From Puerhibacterium puerhi (GTDB lineage Bacteria; Actinomycetota; Actinomycetes; Actinomycetales; Cellulomonadaceae), in NCBI RefSeq assembly GCF_009846865.1, contig NZ_WUWN01000007.1, positions 62,001 through 126,000 of the forward strand: DNA of 64,000 bases. Reading direction: 5' to 3'. The position numbers were made by a program, and so were the translations under genes. Shown piece after piece: positions 18,417 to 27,265 of this stretch (the first letter of the stretch is position 1; every line of letters begins with the position of its first letter). The notes under the pieces are model-generated. The model was given only the letters and a program-made list of their open reading frames with translations. It was not told the DNA's origin and made no database searches.

Positions 18417-19082
18417 TCAGCCCGCGGGCGTGATGTCCGTGGCGAGCACGGCGGTCACCGCGGCGCCCTCGGCGAGGCCGCTGACCTGCCGGACGTTGGC
18501 GGGGTCGACGCCCAGGATCGCGGCGACGGCGGCGGCGGTGTCGCTGCGGCCCTCGACGTACAGCACGGTGTTCACCGTGGGCACATCGTTCGACGACGGG
18601 TTCGTGGGCAGGACGTTGGTGAAGCCGCGCCCAGCCAGCGCGTCGGCGCCCTTGGCCGCCAGCCCGTCGACCGGCGCCCCCACGATCGTCGAGGAGTTCA
18701 CGATCCGGATCGGCGCGGCGACGTCGGCCGCGGCGACCAGCGTCGCGACGTCGGGCGTGCCGCTCGGGCTCGGCGACGTCTCCGGGGTGGCCGACGGCGC
18801 CGCAGGCTCCGACCCCTCGGGCGTGGCCTCGGGCGACGCGGACGCATCGCCCGGCGCGGACTGCGTCGTCCCGGGCTCGGCGGCGACCGACGGCGTGCCC
18901 GTGTCGCGCGACAGGAGCGACACCGCGCCGACGGCGATGCCGGCGCACACGACGGCGACGAGCAGGAACGGCCAGGCCTTGCTCCACCCGCTGCGCGGCG
19001 CCCGGTGCACACCGACCGGCGCGTCGTCGGGCCCGCGGACGTCGAACTCGTCGGGCGGGTACGAGTACTGGCTCTTGCTCAC
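18417..19082 (-). CDS. LytR_C-domain membrane-anchored protein
   Basis: 221 residues from GTG 19082. A short cytoplasmic N-terminus (SKSQYSYPPDEFDVRGPDD) is followed by one transmembrane helix (about 37-58), a Pro/Ser/Thr-rich linker (60-120), and a C-terminal LytR_C domain (PF13399; IRIVNSS...GLAAKGADAL) of about 95 residues. The domain faces outward; it is found alone or attached to LCP ligases and is thought to act at the cell wall. It follows the DUF3263 gene by about 45 bases, same strand, an arrangement widespread in actinobacteria. Confidence 0.85.
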   Translation of the reverse strand: MSKSQYSYPPDEFDVRGPDDAPVGVHRAPRSGWSKAWPFLLVAVVCAGIAVGAVSLLSRDTGTPSVAAEPGTTQSAPGDASASPEATPEGSEPAAPSATPETSPSPSGTPDVATLVAAADVAAPIRIVNSSTIVGAPVDGLAAKGADALAGRGFTNVLPTNPSSNDVPTVNTVLYVEGRSDTAAAVAAILGVDPANVRQVSGLAEGAAVTAVLATDITPAG

Positions 19083-19125
19083 GGCGCCCAGGGTAGCGGC
19101 TCGGGGCAAGCGGCCGGCGGAGCCG

Positions 19126-19449
19126 TCAGGCGCGGTCGTCGGACAGGCGTCGTGCCGAGCGCGCCCGCTGGCGCGTCGCGCGCATGCGACGCAGCCGCTT
19201 GACCAGCATGGGGTCCGCGGCGAGCGCCGCCGGGCTGTCGATCAGCGCGTTGAGCACCTGGTAGTACCGCGTGGCCGACATGTCGAAAAGGTCACGGATC
19301 GCCTGCTCCTTGGCGCCCGCGTACTTCCACCACTGGCGCTCGAAGGCGAGGATCTCGCGGTCGCGCGCGGAGAGCTCGCCGGCGTCCTCGGCCGCCTCGG
19401 TGGCGCCCGGGGTGCCGGGCGCGACGTGCTGCACGACTGCCTCGCTCAT
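19126..19449 (-). CDS. DUF3263 helix-turn-helix-like protein
   Basis: 107 residues. The conserved DUF3263 core is [19 protein letters not shown] and [12 protein letters not shown], followed by a basic C-terminus ([14 protein letters not shown]). The family is small, actinobacteria-specific and predicted to bind DNA through an HTH. It forms a unit with the LytR_C gene. It is divergent from ung; the intervening 240 bases contain two family A palindromes. Confidence 0.88.
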   Translation of the reverse strand: MSEAVVQHVAPGTPGATEAAEDAGELSARDREILAFERQWWKYAGAKEQAIRDLFDMSATRYYQVLNALIDSPAALAADPMLVKRLRRMRATRQRARSARRLSDDRA

Positions 19450-19496
19450 GGGTTCCAGGGTACGCCGCAGGGAACGACACGGCTGTCATCCACGCG

Positions 19497-19538
19497 TGTC
19501 AGTACCAGCGCACGCCATGGCCCGCGCTCGTGCTGACA
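19497..19538. repeat. Family A palindromic repeat, copy 3
   Basis: 42 bases, begins TGTCAGTACCAGCGCA, centre CGCCATGGCCC, ends TGCTGACA; four arm mismatches. It lies in the divergent DUF3263-ung intergenic region. Confidence 0.9.
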
Positions 19539-19558
19539 GCGGAACCGGTTCCTGTGAT

Positions 19559-19600
19559 CGTCAGTACCAGCGCACGCCATGGCCTGCGCTGGTACTGACA
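19559..19600. repeat. Family A palindromic repeat, copy 4 (closest to consensus)
   Basis: 42 bases with 21-base arms and only two mismatches. The arms are CGTCAGTACCAGCGCACGCC(A) and (T)GGCCTGCGCTGGTACTGACA. Copies 3 and 4 start 62 bases apart, close to the 63 bases separating the two in-coding copies. Confidence 0.92.
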
Positions 19601-19690
19601 CGGGGAGGGCACCACGAAGCGGCGGGCACCGGCAGAGCGGCCGACCGGCCGACCGGCCGGGCACCCGAGCGGCGGGTAGCCTCGCCGTCC

Positions 19691-20443
19691 GTGGAGCCCG
19701 ACAACCAGCCCGCGCCCTCGCCCGCCACCCAACCCGCCACCTCGCCGGCGGCCCCGCCGTCGTCGGCGGACCGGCCGCCGCTGTCGCAGGTGGTCGACCC
19801 CGGGTGGGCGGCGGCGCTGGCCGACGTCGAGCCGCAGATCCACGCGATGGGCGACTTCCTGCGCGCCGAGACCGCGGCCGGGCGCCAGTACCTGCCCGCG
19901 CCCGGCGACGTCCTCGCGGCGTTCCGCCGGCCGTTCGACCAGGTCAAGGTGCTGGTGGTGGGCCAGGATCCCTACCCCACGCCCGGCCACCCCATGGGCC
20001 TGTCGTTCTCGGTGCAGCCGCACGTGCGCCCGGTGCCGAAGTCGCTGGCCAACATCTTCACCGAGCTGATGGACGACGTCGGCGCGCCGGCACCGTCCAA
20101 CGGCGACCTGCGCCCGTGGTCCGACCAGGGCGTGATGCTGCTCAACCGTGTGCTCACCGTGCGGCCGGGCGAGCCGGCGTCGCACCGCGGCAAGGGCTGG
20201 GAGGCGGTCACCGAGGCAGCGATCAAGGCGCTCGTGGCGCGCGGCGGCCCGCTCGTGGCGATCCTGTGGGGTCGCGACGCGGCGAGCCTCAAGCCGTGGC
20301 TGGACGACGTGCCGACGGTCGAGAGCGCGCACCCCAGCCCGCTGTCCGCCTACCGCGGGTTCTTCGGCAGCAAGCCGTTCTCCCGCGTCAACGCGCTGCT
20401 CGAGGCGCAGGGCGCCGCGCCGGTGGACTGGCGCCTGCCCTGA
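19691..20443 (+). CDS. ung: Uracil-DNA glycosylase (family 1)
   Basis: 250 residues from GTG 19691. The catalytic water-activating motif is GQDPYP (Asp93) and the leucine-loop motif HPSPLS has His214, the two signatures of family 1 UDG. It excises uracil from DNA to start base excision repair. The first about 30 residues are Pro/Ser/Ala-rich and extra compared with E. coli Ung, so a later start cannot be ruled out. The SGNH hydrolase gene follows closely on the same strand. Confidence 0.94.
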   Translation: MEPDNQPAPSPATQPATSPAAPPSSADRPPLSQVVDPGWAAALADVEPQIHAMGDFLRAETAAGRQYLPAPGDVLAAFRRPFDQVKVLVVGQDPYPTPGHPMGLSFSVQPHVRPVPKSLANIFTELMDDVGAPAPSNGDLRPWSDQGVMLLNRVLTVRPGEPASHRGKGWEAVTEAAIKALVARGGPLVAILWGRDAASLKPWLDDVPTVESAHPSPLSAYRGFFGSKPFSRVNALLEAQGAAPVDWRLP

Positions 20444-20499
20444 CCCTGCCCATCTCACCCGTCCCGGGCCCTGCGGGCCGGCGGCGGGGCGGGTGCACA

Positions 20500-21444
20500 A
20501 TGCTGGGCGTGACGACGCCTGATCCCACCTCCCCCGAGACGCCCGAGCCGGCGCGCACCGTCGCCGTCGAGCCGGACGCCGCAGCCACCGCCGCGGCCGA
20601 GGCCGCCGACCCCACCAGCCCTCCGCTGCGGTGGGCGCGGTACGTCGCCGTCGGCGACTCGTTCTCGGAGGGTCTGTGGGACCCGTACCCGTACGACGAC
20701 GGCACGCCGGCGCCGGCGGGCACCGCGTCCGAGGCGAAGCAGCGCGGGTGGGCCGACCGCCTGGCCGACGCCCTGTCGGCGCGGCGGGCGGCGGCCGGGC
20801 AGCCGCCGCTGGAGTACGCCAACCTCGCCATCCGGGGGCGCCTGCTGCACCAGATCCTCGACGAGCAGGTGCCGAGCGCGCTGGCCGCCGAGCCGGACCT
20901 GGTCTCGCTCGTGGGCGGCGGCAACGACATCCTGCGCCCCAACGCCGACATCGACGCGCTGTCGGCCGAGCTCGAGGACGCCGTCGTGCGCATCCGCGCG
21001 ACCGGCGCCGACGTGCTGCTGGCCGCCGGCTTCAAGGCGGGCGGCGCGCTGGCGTTCACGCACGGGCGCACCGGCGTCTACAACTCCAACATCTGGTCGA
21101 TCGCGCGCCGCCACGGCGCGTACGTGCTGGACCTGTGGGGGCTGCGCGCGCTGTTCGACCTGCGGCTGTGGAGCGACGACCGCCTGCACCTGACGCCGGA
21201 GGGCCACGACCGCGTGGCCCAGGCCGCGCTCGTCGCGCTCGGGCTGGAGCCCGACGACGCCCGGTTCGACGCGCCGCTCGACCCCGCCCCGCCCGTGCCC
21301 TTCGTGGAGAAGGCCCGCGCCGACGCGCAGTGGGCGCGCACCCACGTGGTGCCGTGGATCGAGCGACGGATCCGGCGCACCTCGAGCGGCGACGGCCGGC
21401 CGGCGAAGTGGCCGGAGCCGACGCGCTGGCAGCCGTGGGGCTGA
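20500..21444 (+). CDS. SGNH/GDSL-family hydrolase
   Basis: 314 residues. Block I VAVGDSFSEG supplies the nucleophile Ser54, block III GGGNDI the oxyanion Asn, and block V SDDRLHLTPEGH the Asp/His pair; this is a complete SGNH esterase or lipase fold. No export signal is seen, so it is probably cytoplasmic. The C-terminal about 60 residues are basic and Trp/Pro-rich. ATG 20500 is used, but a GTG at 20509 (VTTPDPT) is equally plausible and neither has a convincing Shine-Dalgarno. The substrate is unknown. Confidence 0.88.
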   Translation: MLGVTTPDPTSPETPEPARTVAVEPDAAATAAAEAADPTSPPLRWARYVAVGDSFSEGLWDPYPYDDGTPAPAGTASEAKQRGWADRLADALSARRAAAGQPPLEYANLAIRGRLLHQILDEQVPSALAAEPDLVSLVGGGNDILRPNADIDALSAELEDAVVRIRATGADVLLAAGFKAGGALAFTHGRTGVYNSNIWSIARRHGAYVLDLWGLRALFDLRLWSDDRLHLTPEGHDRVAQAALVALGLEPDDARFDAPLDPAPPVPFVEKARADAQWARTHVVPWIERRIRRTSSGDGRPAKWPEPTRWQPWG

Positions 21445-21463
21445 GCAGCGGCGCTGCACATCG

Positions 21464-21512
21464 CGTCAGGGTCGGTTCCGCCATCGCGACGATGGCGGAA
21501 CCGACCCTGACG
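21464..21512. repeat. Family B palindromic repeat, copy 2 (perfect hairpin)
   Basis: Perfect 23-base arms (21464-21486 and 21490-21512; CGTCAGGGTCGGTTCCGCC plus ATCG) with a 3-base loop. It lies between the SGNH gene and the oppositely oriented tRNA-Thr, where it could act as a terminator. Its arm recurs inside the first gene (134-190). Confidence 0.92.
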
Positions 21513-21545
21513 TGATTCCAGATCCGGATCCGGTCCGGGCTGCGG

Positions 21546-21621
21546 TGGAGCCGCCTGTCGGGTTCGAACCGACGACCTTCCGTTTACAAGACGGGAGCTC
21601 TACCAGCTGAGCTAAGGCGGC
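21546..21621 (-). tRNA. tRNA-Thr (anticodon UGU)
   Basis: On the minus strand the cloverleaf is complete: acceptor GCCGCCT / AGGCGGC, D-arm GCTC / GAGC, anticodon loop CTTGTAA giving UGU (reads ACA), and T-arm GTCGG-TTCGAAC-CCGAC. Discriminator U is followed by an encoded CCA (21546-21548). One mismatch (C-A) closes the outer anticodon stem. Confidence 0.97.
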
Positions 21622-21708
21622 GAGGCGCGGACCAGACTACCTGGCCGGCCGCGTCCGCCGAGGCCCGCGGGGCGTGAGGACGCGCACCGGGTCGCGGCCG
21701 GGAAGCCA

Positions 21709-21745
21709 CGAGGCCCCGGCGACCGATCCGGTCGCCGGGGCCTCG
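21709..21745. terminator. Hairpin terminator downstream of the DsbA-like gene
   Basis: CGAGGCCCCGGCGACCG (21709-21725) pairs perfectly with 21729-21745 over a 3-base loop, 27 bases beyond the DsbA-like stop codon. Confidence 0.8.
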
Positions 21746-21771
21746 CCGTCAGCGTGTCGCGCCGCGACGCG

Positions 21772-22626
21772 TCACTCGCCGCTCGCCTGCGCGACGGCGG
21801 TGGTCAGCGCGGTCGGGTCGGTCCAGTTGCCGTCCCAGCGCTGGCCGTCGAGCGTGAGCGTCGGCGTGCCGAACGCGTTGCTCTGGGGGTTGTAGAGGGA
21901 CTCGTCGTCCGTGGCCGCCTGCGAGGCCGAGTAGACCCACTGGCCGTAGGTGTCCACCGCGGTGCCGTCGCTGATGCCGTCGGCGACGCTCTGCGGCACC
22001 CCGGCCTGCACGGCGAGGTCGGCGATCTCCTCGTCGGTCAGGCCCTCGGTGTTCTCCTTCGGCTGGTTGGCGAACATCGCGTCGTGGAAGTCGAGGAACT
22101 GCTCCGGCGCCCGGTCGGCCACCCAGGCGGCGGCCGCGGCGGAGCGGGTCGAGAAGTTGGAGCCGGCCGAGGCGCGGTCGAGGATCGAGACGGGGTGGAA
22201 CAGCACGGTGGCGTCGCCGTTCTCGATCATCTGGTCGACCGACTGGCCGTTGGCGTCCTCGAACTGCCCGCAGATCGGGCACATGTAGTCGAAGTAGATG
22301 CCGACCGTCGGCGCGCCGTCGGTCGTGGTCCCGGCCGCCCCGTCGGTGCCCACCGGGATGCCGCCGTCGTCCTGCGCCGTCGCGGGGGCCTGGGTGACCT
22401 CGGCCAGCGGGACGTCGTCGAAGTCGAAGCGCGCGGAGCGCTCGTTGCCCTGCATGAGCACGAAGACGAACACGCCCGCGAGCGCCAGGACGGCGACGCC
22501 GAGCGCGCTGAGGGTGATCGTGCGGTTGCGCCGGTCGCGCGCTGCCTGCTTCTGCTTGAGGGCGAGGGCCTCGGCGCGCGCGGCCTCGCGGCGCTGCGCC
22601 TTGGTCAGGTTCGAGCTGTTCGACAT
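21772..22626 (-). CDS. DsbA-family membrane-anchored thiol-disulfide oxidoreductase
   Basis: 284 residues from ATG 22626 (AAGGA upstream). A positively charged cytoplasmic N-terminus (about 1-37) leads to one transmembrane helix (38-60) and an external thioredoxin-fold domain with the active site Cys116-Pro-Ile-Cys119. The inserted helical region and C-terminal GTPTLTLDG with the cis-Pro loop are typical of Thioredoxin_4/DsbA proteins of actinobacteria. It probably forms or shuffles disulfides in exported proteins. It lies downstream of the Ser/Thr kinase gene on the same strand. Confidence 0.92.
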   Translation of the reverse strand: MSNSSNLTKAQRREAARAEALALKQKQAARDRRNRTITLSALGVAVLALAGVFVFVLMQGNERSARFDFDDVPLAEVTQAPATAQDDGGIPVGTDGAAGTTTDGAPTVGIYFDYMCPICGQFEDANGQSVDQMIENGDATVLFHPVSILDRASAGSNFSTRSAAAAAWVADRAPEQFLDFHDAMFANQPKENTEGLTDEEIADLAVQAGVPQSVADGISDGTAVDTYGQWVYSASQAATDDESLYNPQSNAFGTPTLTLDGQRWDGNWTDPTALTTAVAQASGE

Positions 22627-22780
22627 CGTGGTCCTTCGTTCGGGCACACTGCCGCGCGTCCGGTGGCGGCTGCCTCAGCCTACCGGCGGGTTCGGACGGG
22701 CGGACCTGGGGTTCACCACCACAACGGACGAGGACCCGTCCCGGTTCAACCGGCGGCCGGGCGACGCCGCGACGGTCCCG

Positions 22781-24637
22781 CTACGCGATCTCCGGCGGGC
22801 CGGGCAGCGGCCACCAGTCGATCTGCGGCGCCGCGCCGAGCGCCGGTGCGGCGAGCACCCCCGCGAGCACCAGGCACACGACCACGAAGACCGCGGCGCC
22901 CACCCGTCCGGGCGCCAGCCGCCCGAGCAGCACGCGCCCGCCGAGCCGCGCCGGCCGGCCCGCCGGCCCGAACCACGCGGCGAGCGCGGCGAGCACCATG
23001 GCCGCCGCCAGCACGCCGCAGAACACGAGCGTCTCGTTCATGCCGCCCACCGACCGGGCCTCGACGTCGACGCGCGGCAGCACCACGACGCGCCCCGCGC
23101 CGAACAGCCACCAGCCCCCGACGACGACCACGACGGCGGTGCAGGCGGAGACGACCACCTGCGGGATCGCCCCCAGCACCCCGAGCAGCACGTGCCACGG
23201 CAGCGCGACCGCCGCCAGCACGCCGTCGGACCCGCGCGGCCCGCCGTTCCGCTCGCGGCGCGCGTGCCAGCGGTCCCACGCCGTGCCGACCACGCGGCAC
23301 AGCAGGAGCAGGCCGACCAGGACGGCGAACGCCACCCCGGGGCGGGTGGCGGCCAGCGCGGCCAGCGGCGCGACCGCCGCGAGCAGGCTCCCGGTGCGCC
23401 GCCGGGTGGCGGGCCGCGCGTACGGCACCGCGGGCGCCGGCTCCTCGGGCTCCGGCGCGTCGGGCAGCGCCTCGTACGGCTGGTAGCGGGCCTCGACCTG
23501 CGGGATCGGGCCGGTGACCGGCCGCACGCTGCCGAGCGGGACCGCCTGGGTGAGCCCGTCGTGGGCGGCGGCGCGGTCCCGGTCGATCGCCGTCGCGCGC
23601 GCGTCAGCGCTCGTCGCAGGCGGGATCGACGGCGGCGCGACGAGCTGCGTGGGGGCGCCGAGCAGCCGCGTCGGCGCGCCCAGCGGCTGCGTCGGGTCGT
23701 CGTGGGCGGCGATGCGCTGGGTCGCCTCGTCGTCGCCGGCGAGCGGGTCGCCGGCGAGGATCGCGGCGTGCGAGGCGTCGTCGGCGTCGCGGCGCAGCGC
23801 GCGGGCCACCTCGGTGGGCCCCCAGCGGGTCGCCGGGTCGGCCTGCAGCGCGCCGGCCAGGGCCCGGGCGGTGCGCGCCGGCAGCCCGACGAGGTCCGCG
23901 CGCCCCTCGCGGGAGCGGCGCAGCACCTGGTCGGTGGGCCGCACGCCGAAGGGCGAGCGCCCCGTGGCGGCGAAGGCCAGCAGCGCGGCCCAGCTCCACC
24001 AGTCCGACTCCGGCGTGGGCGCGCCGCCGTCGAGGAGCTCGGGCGCCAGGTAGCCGGGCGTGCCGATGACGAAGCCCGGCGAGGTGAGCGCCGCGCGGGG
24101 CTCCTCGAGCGCCTGCGCGATGCCGAAGTCGATGAGGACCGGCCCGTTGGGCGTGATGAGCACGTTGGACGGCTTGAGGTCACGGTGCACGACGCCGGCC
24201 AGGTGCACCGCCTCCAGCGCCCCGGCGAGCTGGTCGGCCAGCTCGTACAGGTCGACGGCGTCGAGCGGGCCCCCCTGGTCGATCTCCCGCTCGAGCGTGG
24301 GCCCCTCGTACAGGTCGGTGACGACGAACGCCTCGGGCCCGTCCAGCTCGGCGTCGAGCACCTGGGCGACGGCGGGGTGGCGCAGCCGCTGCAGCGCGAG
24401 CACCTCACGGCGCAGCCGCTCGCGCCCGACGGGGTCGGCGTCGAGGTGGGCGTGCAGGATCTTCAGGGCCACGAGGTGGCCGCCGCCGTCGGCGGCCTCG
24501 TAGACCGCCCCCATCGCGCCCCGCCCGAGCAGCGAGCGGATCGTGTAGCCACCGACCTCGGCGCCCGTGGAGAGGCGCGCGGGCGGCGTCGCCGCGGGCT
24601 GCTCCGCGGGCCCGGCACCACCCTCGCCCTCTCCCAT
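22781..24637 (-). CDS. Serine/threonine protein kinase with multi-pass C-terminal membrane domain
   Basis: 618 residues from ATG 24637. The N-terminal Hanks kinase domain (31-290) is complete: glycine loop GRGAMGAVYE (38-47), catalytic Lys59 (VALKIL), HRDLKPSN (151-158), DFGIA (170-174) and APE (198-200). A Pro/Thr-rich juxtamembrane segment (about 320-430), which includes repeats of the type TQPLGAPTRLLGAPTQL, leads to several hydrophobic helices, about six by eye. Instead of a PASTA or sensor domain the C-terminus is thus a polytopic membrane region. It is divergent from otsA. No PASTA repeats are present, so it is not PknB. Confidence 0.9.
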   Translation of the reverse strand: MGEGEGGAGPAEQPAATPPARLSTGAEVGGYTIRSLLGRGAMGAVYEAADGGGHLVALKILHAHLDADPVGRERLRREVLALQRLRHPAVAQVLDAELDGPEAFVVTDLYEGPTLEREIDQGGPLDAVDLYELADQLAGALEAVHLAGVVHRDLKPSNVLITPNGPVLIDFGIAQALEEPRAALTSPGFVIGTPGYLAPELLDGGAPTPESDWWSWAALLAFAATGRSPFGVRPTDQVLRRSREGRADLVGLPARTARALAGALQADPATRWGPTEVARALRRDADDASHAAILAGDPLAGDDEATQRIAAHDDPTQPLGAPTRLLGAPTQLVAPPSIPPATSADARATAIDRDRAAAHDGLTQAVPLGSVRPVTGPIPQVEARYQPYEALPDAPEPEEPAPAVPYARPATRRRTGSLLAAVAPLAALAATRPGVAFAVLVGLLLLCRVVGTAWDRWHARRERNGGPRGSDGVLAAVALPWHVLLGVLGAIPQVVVSACTAVVVVVGGWWLFGAGRVVVLPRVDVEARSVGGMNETLVFCGVLAAAMVLAALAAWFGPAGRPARLGGRVLLGRLAPGRVGAAVFVVVCLVLAGVLAAPALGAAPQIDWWPLPGPPEIA

Positions 24638-24783
24638 GGAGCACACGGTAGTGCGCCGGGCAGGCGAGGTGCCGGGCGGCACGCGGCTGTCCGGTTCGTC
24701 CGTTCTCGACCGGTGGAGATCCTGCTCTCGGTCTACTCTGGCGAGAGCAAAGGACACGCGAAAACGACCGGGAGGAAATCCCA

Positions 24784-26298
24784 TTGAACGGCAAAGGACC
24801 GTCCGTCGACAGCGCCACGGGGACGGAGGCGCCGCGCGGTGAGGTGCCGCGCGTGAGCGAGCCCGGAGGGTCCGACGGCTACGACTTCGTCGTCGTGGCG
24901 AACCGGCTGCCGGTGGACTTCTCCGTGCGGTCCGACGGCGGGGTCGACTGGCAGCGGTCACCCGGCGGCCTCGTGACGGCGCTCGAGCCCGTCATGCAGC
25001 ACAACGAGGGCGCGTGGGTCGGCTGGTCCGGCGCGCCCGACCTCGCCCACGAGCCGTTCGACGCCGACGGGATGCGCCTGGTCCCGGTGACGCTCAGCGC
25101 CGAGGAGATCCAGCGGTACTACGAGGGCTTCGCCAACGACACGCTGTGGCCGCTGTACCACGACGTCGTCGCCACCCCGTCGTACCACCGCGCCTGGTGG
25201 GACGCCTACCGCGCCGTCAACCAGCGGTTCGCCGACGCCGCCGCCGCCCAGGCGGCGCAGGGCGCCGTCGTGTGGGTGCACGACTACCAGCTCCAGCTGG
25301 TGCCGAAGATGCTGCGCGACCTGCGGCCCGACCTGCGCATCGGCTTCTTCGACCACATCCCGTTCCCGCCCATCGAGCTGTTCCAGCAGCTGCCGTGGCG
25401 ACGCCAGATCGTCGAGGGCCTCCTCGGCGCCGACCTCCTGGGCTTCCAGCGCGGCGGCGACGCGTCCAACTTCATCCGCGCCGTGCGCCGCCTGACCGAC
25501 TACACCACCCGCGGGCCGATCGTCACGCTGACCGACGCCGACGGGCGGCCGGGCCGGCACGTGCGGGCGGCGGCCTTCCCCATCTCCATCGACTCCCACC
25601 GCTTCGACGCCCTCGCGCGCACCCCCGAGGTGCAGCAGCGCGCCAAGGAGATCCGCTCCGAGCTCGGCGACCCCGACGTCGTCATGCTCGGCGTCGACCG
25701 CCTCGACTACACCAAGGGCATCCGCCACCGCATCAAGGCCTACGGCGAGCTGCTGCAGGACGGCCGGCTCGACGTCGAGCGCTCGACCCTGGTGCAGGTG
25801 GCCAGCCCGAGCCGCGAGAACGTGGGCGCCTACCAGGAGCTGCGCGAGCAGGTCGAGGGCCTCGTGGGCCGCATCAACGGCGAGTTCGGCGAGTACGGGC
25901 ACGCCGCGATCAGCTACATGCACCACTCCTACCCGCCCGAGGAGATGGCTGCCCTGTACCTGGCGGCCGACGTCATGCTCGTCACCAGCCTGCGCGACGG
26001 CATGAACCTCGTGGCCAAGGAGTACGTGGCGGCCCGCTCCGACGAGCGCGGCGTGCTGGTGCTCTCGGAGTTCACCGGCGCGGCCGACGAGCTCGCGCCC
26101 GGACCGGTGCTGATCAACCCGCACGACATCGACGGCATGAAGGACGCGATCGTCGCCGCGGCGCAGATGGACCCGCGCGAGCAGCGCCGGCGCATGCGGC
26201 GCCTGCGCCGCCGGGTGATGAGCGACGACGTCGCGAAGTGGGCCGAGAGCTTCCTCGGCGTGCTCACGGCCCTGCCGCACCGCAGCAGCCATGTCTGA
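24784..26298 (+). CDS. otsA: Trehalose-6-phosphate synthase
   Basis: 504 residues. GT20 enzyme joining UDP- or ADP-glucose and glucose-6-phosphate. Motifs: VVVANRLPVDF, RSPGGLVTALEP, WVHDYQLQLVPKMLR, GVDRLDYTKGI and DGMNLVAKEYV. The start appears to be TTG 24784, because GGGAGGAAA lies 8 bases upstream. A GTG at 24853 could start a shorter protein but has no site. The end overlaps otsB by 8 bases (ATGTCTGA), so synthase and phosphatase are translationally coupled. Trehalose serves in osmotic and desiccation protection. Confidence 0.96.
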   Translation: MNGKGPSVDSATGTEAPRGEVPRVSEPGGSDGYDFVVVANRLPVDFSVRSDGGVDWQRSPGGLVTALEPVMQHNEGAWVGWSGAPDLAHEPFDADGMRLVPVTLSAEEIQRYYEGFANDTLWPLYHDVVATPSYHRAWWDAYRAVNQRFADAAAAQAAQGAVVWVHDYQLQLVPKMLRDLRPDLRIGFFDHIPFPPIELFQQLPWRRQIVEGLLGADLLGFQRGGDASNFIRAVRRLTDYTTRGPIVTLTDADGRPGRHVRAAAFPISIDSHRFDALARTPEVQQRAKEIRSELGDPDVVMLGVDRLDYTKGIRHRIKAYGELLQDGRLDVERSTLVQVASPSRENVGAYQELREQVEGLVGRINGEFGEYGHAAISYMHHSYPPEEMAALYLAADVMLVTSLRDGMNLVAKEYVAARSDERGVLVLSEFTGAADELAPGPVLINPHDIDGMKDAIVAAAQMDPREQRRRMRRLRRRVMSDDVAKWAESFLGVLTALPHRSSHV

Positions 26299-27265
26299 GC
26301 CCGCGGCGTCGCCCACGACGGAGGCCCCGACGGAGGCCACGACGGAGGCTGCGACGGGGCTGTCCGACGGCCTGGCCGACGCGCTCGCGGCGCTCGCCGC
26401 GCCCGACGGCGCCGCGGTGCTGGTGGGCCTCGACTTCGACGGCACGCTCGCGCCGCTGGTGGACGACCCGACAGCGTCGGCGATGACGCCGGCGGCCCGC
26501 GCCGCCGTGACGCGGCTCGCCGCGCTGCCGGCCGCCGCCGGAGCCCGGCTGGCCCTGGTCTCGGGGCGCGACCTCGCCGACCTGGCCGCGCGCGCCGCGC
26601 CGCCCGCCGGCACGTACCTGGTCGGCAGCCACGGCGCCGAGACGGGGCACGTGCGGGCGGCCGAGGACGCCGGCGGCGCGCACCGCACTGACGACGGCAC
26701 TGACGACGGCACTGACGACGGCACTGACGACGGCGCCGGCTCGACCCGGGTCGACGCGGTGCCCGTGCGCCTGGAGCCGGAGCAGGCCGCCGCGCTCGAG
26801 CGGCTGGTCGCCGGCCTCGAGCGGGTCGCTGCCGGCACCGAGGGCGCCTGGGTGCAGACGAAGCCGAGCGCCGCCGTGCTGCACACCCGCCGCTCCCCGC
26901 GCGACGCCGCGCGCGACGCCGTCGCGCGGGCCGACGCCGTCGTCGCCGAGCTGGGGCTGCACGCCCTGCACGGCAAGGACGTGGTCGAGGTCGCGGTGCT
27001 GCCCACCGACAAGGGGTCGGCGCTCGCGCGCCTGCGCGACGTCGTCGCGCAGGACGCCGGCGCGCCCGCGGTGCGCGTGCTGTACGCCGGCGACGACACC
27101 ACCGACGAGCACGCCTTCGAGGCCCTCCGGCCGGGCGACGTGACGGTCAAGGTCGGCGCCGGCGACACGGTCGCCGCGCACCGCGTGGCGGACGCCGACG
27201 GCGTGGCGGCGGCGCTCGAGCACCTCGCCGACCTGCTGGGACGTCGCCTCGCGGAGGGTGCCTGA
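26291..27265 (+). CDS. otsB: Trehalose-6-phosphate phosphatase
   Basis: 324 residues. HAD-superfamily phosphatase: DFDGTLAP (Asp48 and Asp50), SGRDL (motif II Ser), Lys in ALHGKDVVEV, and GDDTTDEHAF (motif IV). It completes the OtsAB route by removing phosphate from trehalose-6-phosphate. The N-terminus carries PTEA-type repeats. An in-frame 12-base tandem repeat (four units encoding TDDG, 26687-26734) sits in the cap domain, expanding a surface loop. It is translated with otsA. Confidence 0.94.
   Translation: MSEPAASPTTEAPTEATTEAATGLSDGLADALAALAAPDGAAVLVGLDFDGTLAPLVDDPTASAMTPAARAAVTRLAALPAAAGARLALVSGRDLADLAARAAPPAGTYLVGSHGAETGHVRAAEDAGGAHRTDDGTDDGTDDGTDDGAGSTRVDAVPVRLEPEQAAALERLVAGLERVAAGTEGAWVQTKPSAAVLHTRRSPRDAARDAVARADAVVAELGLHALHGKDVVEVAVLPTDKGSALARLRDVVAQDAGAPAVRVLYAGDDTTDEHAFEALRPGDVTVKVGAGDTVAAHRVADADGVAAALEHLADLLGRRLAEGA

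Noticed and set aside
22709-22720. Single GGTTCACC motif as a PHO box
   Set aside because: No second unit at an 11-base spacing; isolated motifs also occur near 6045 and 27293 and are not enough.
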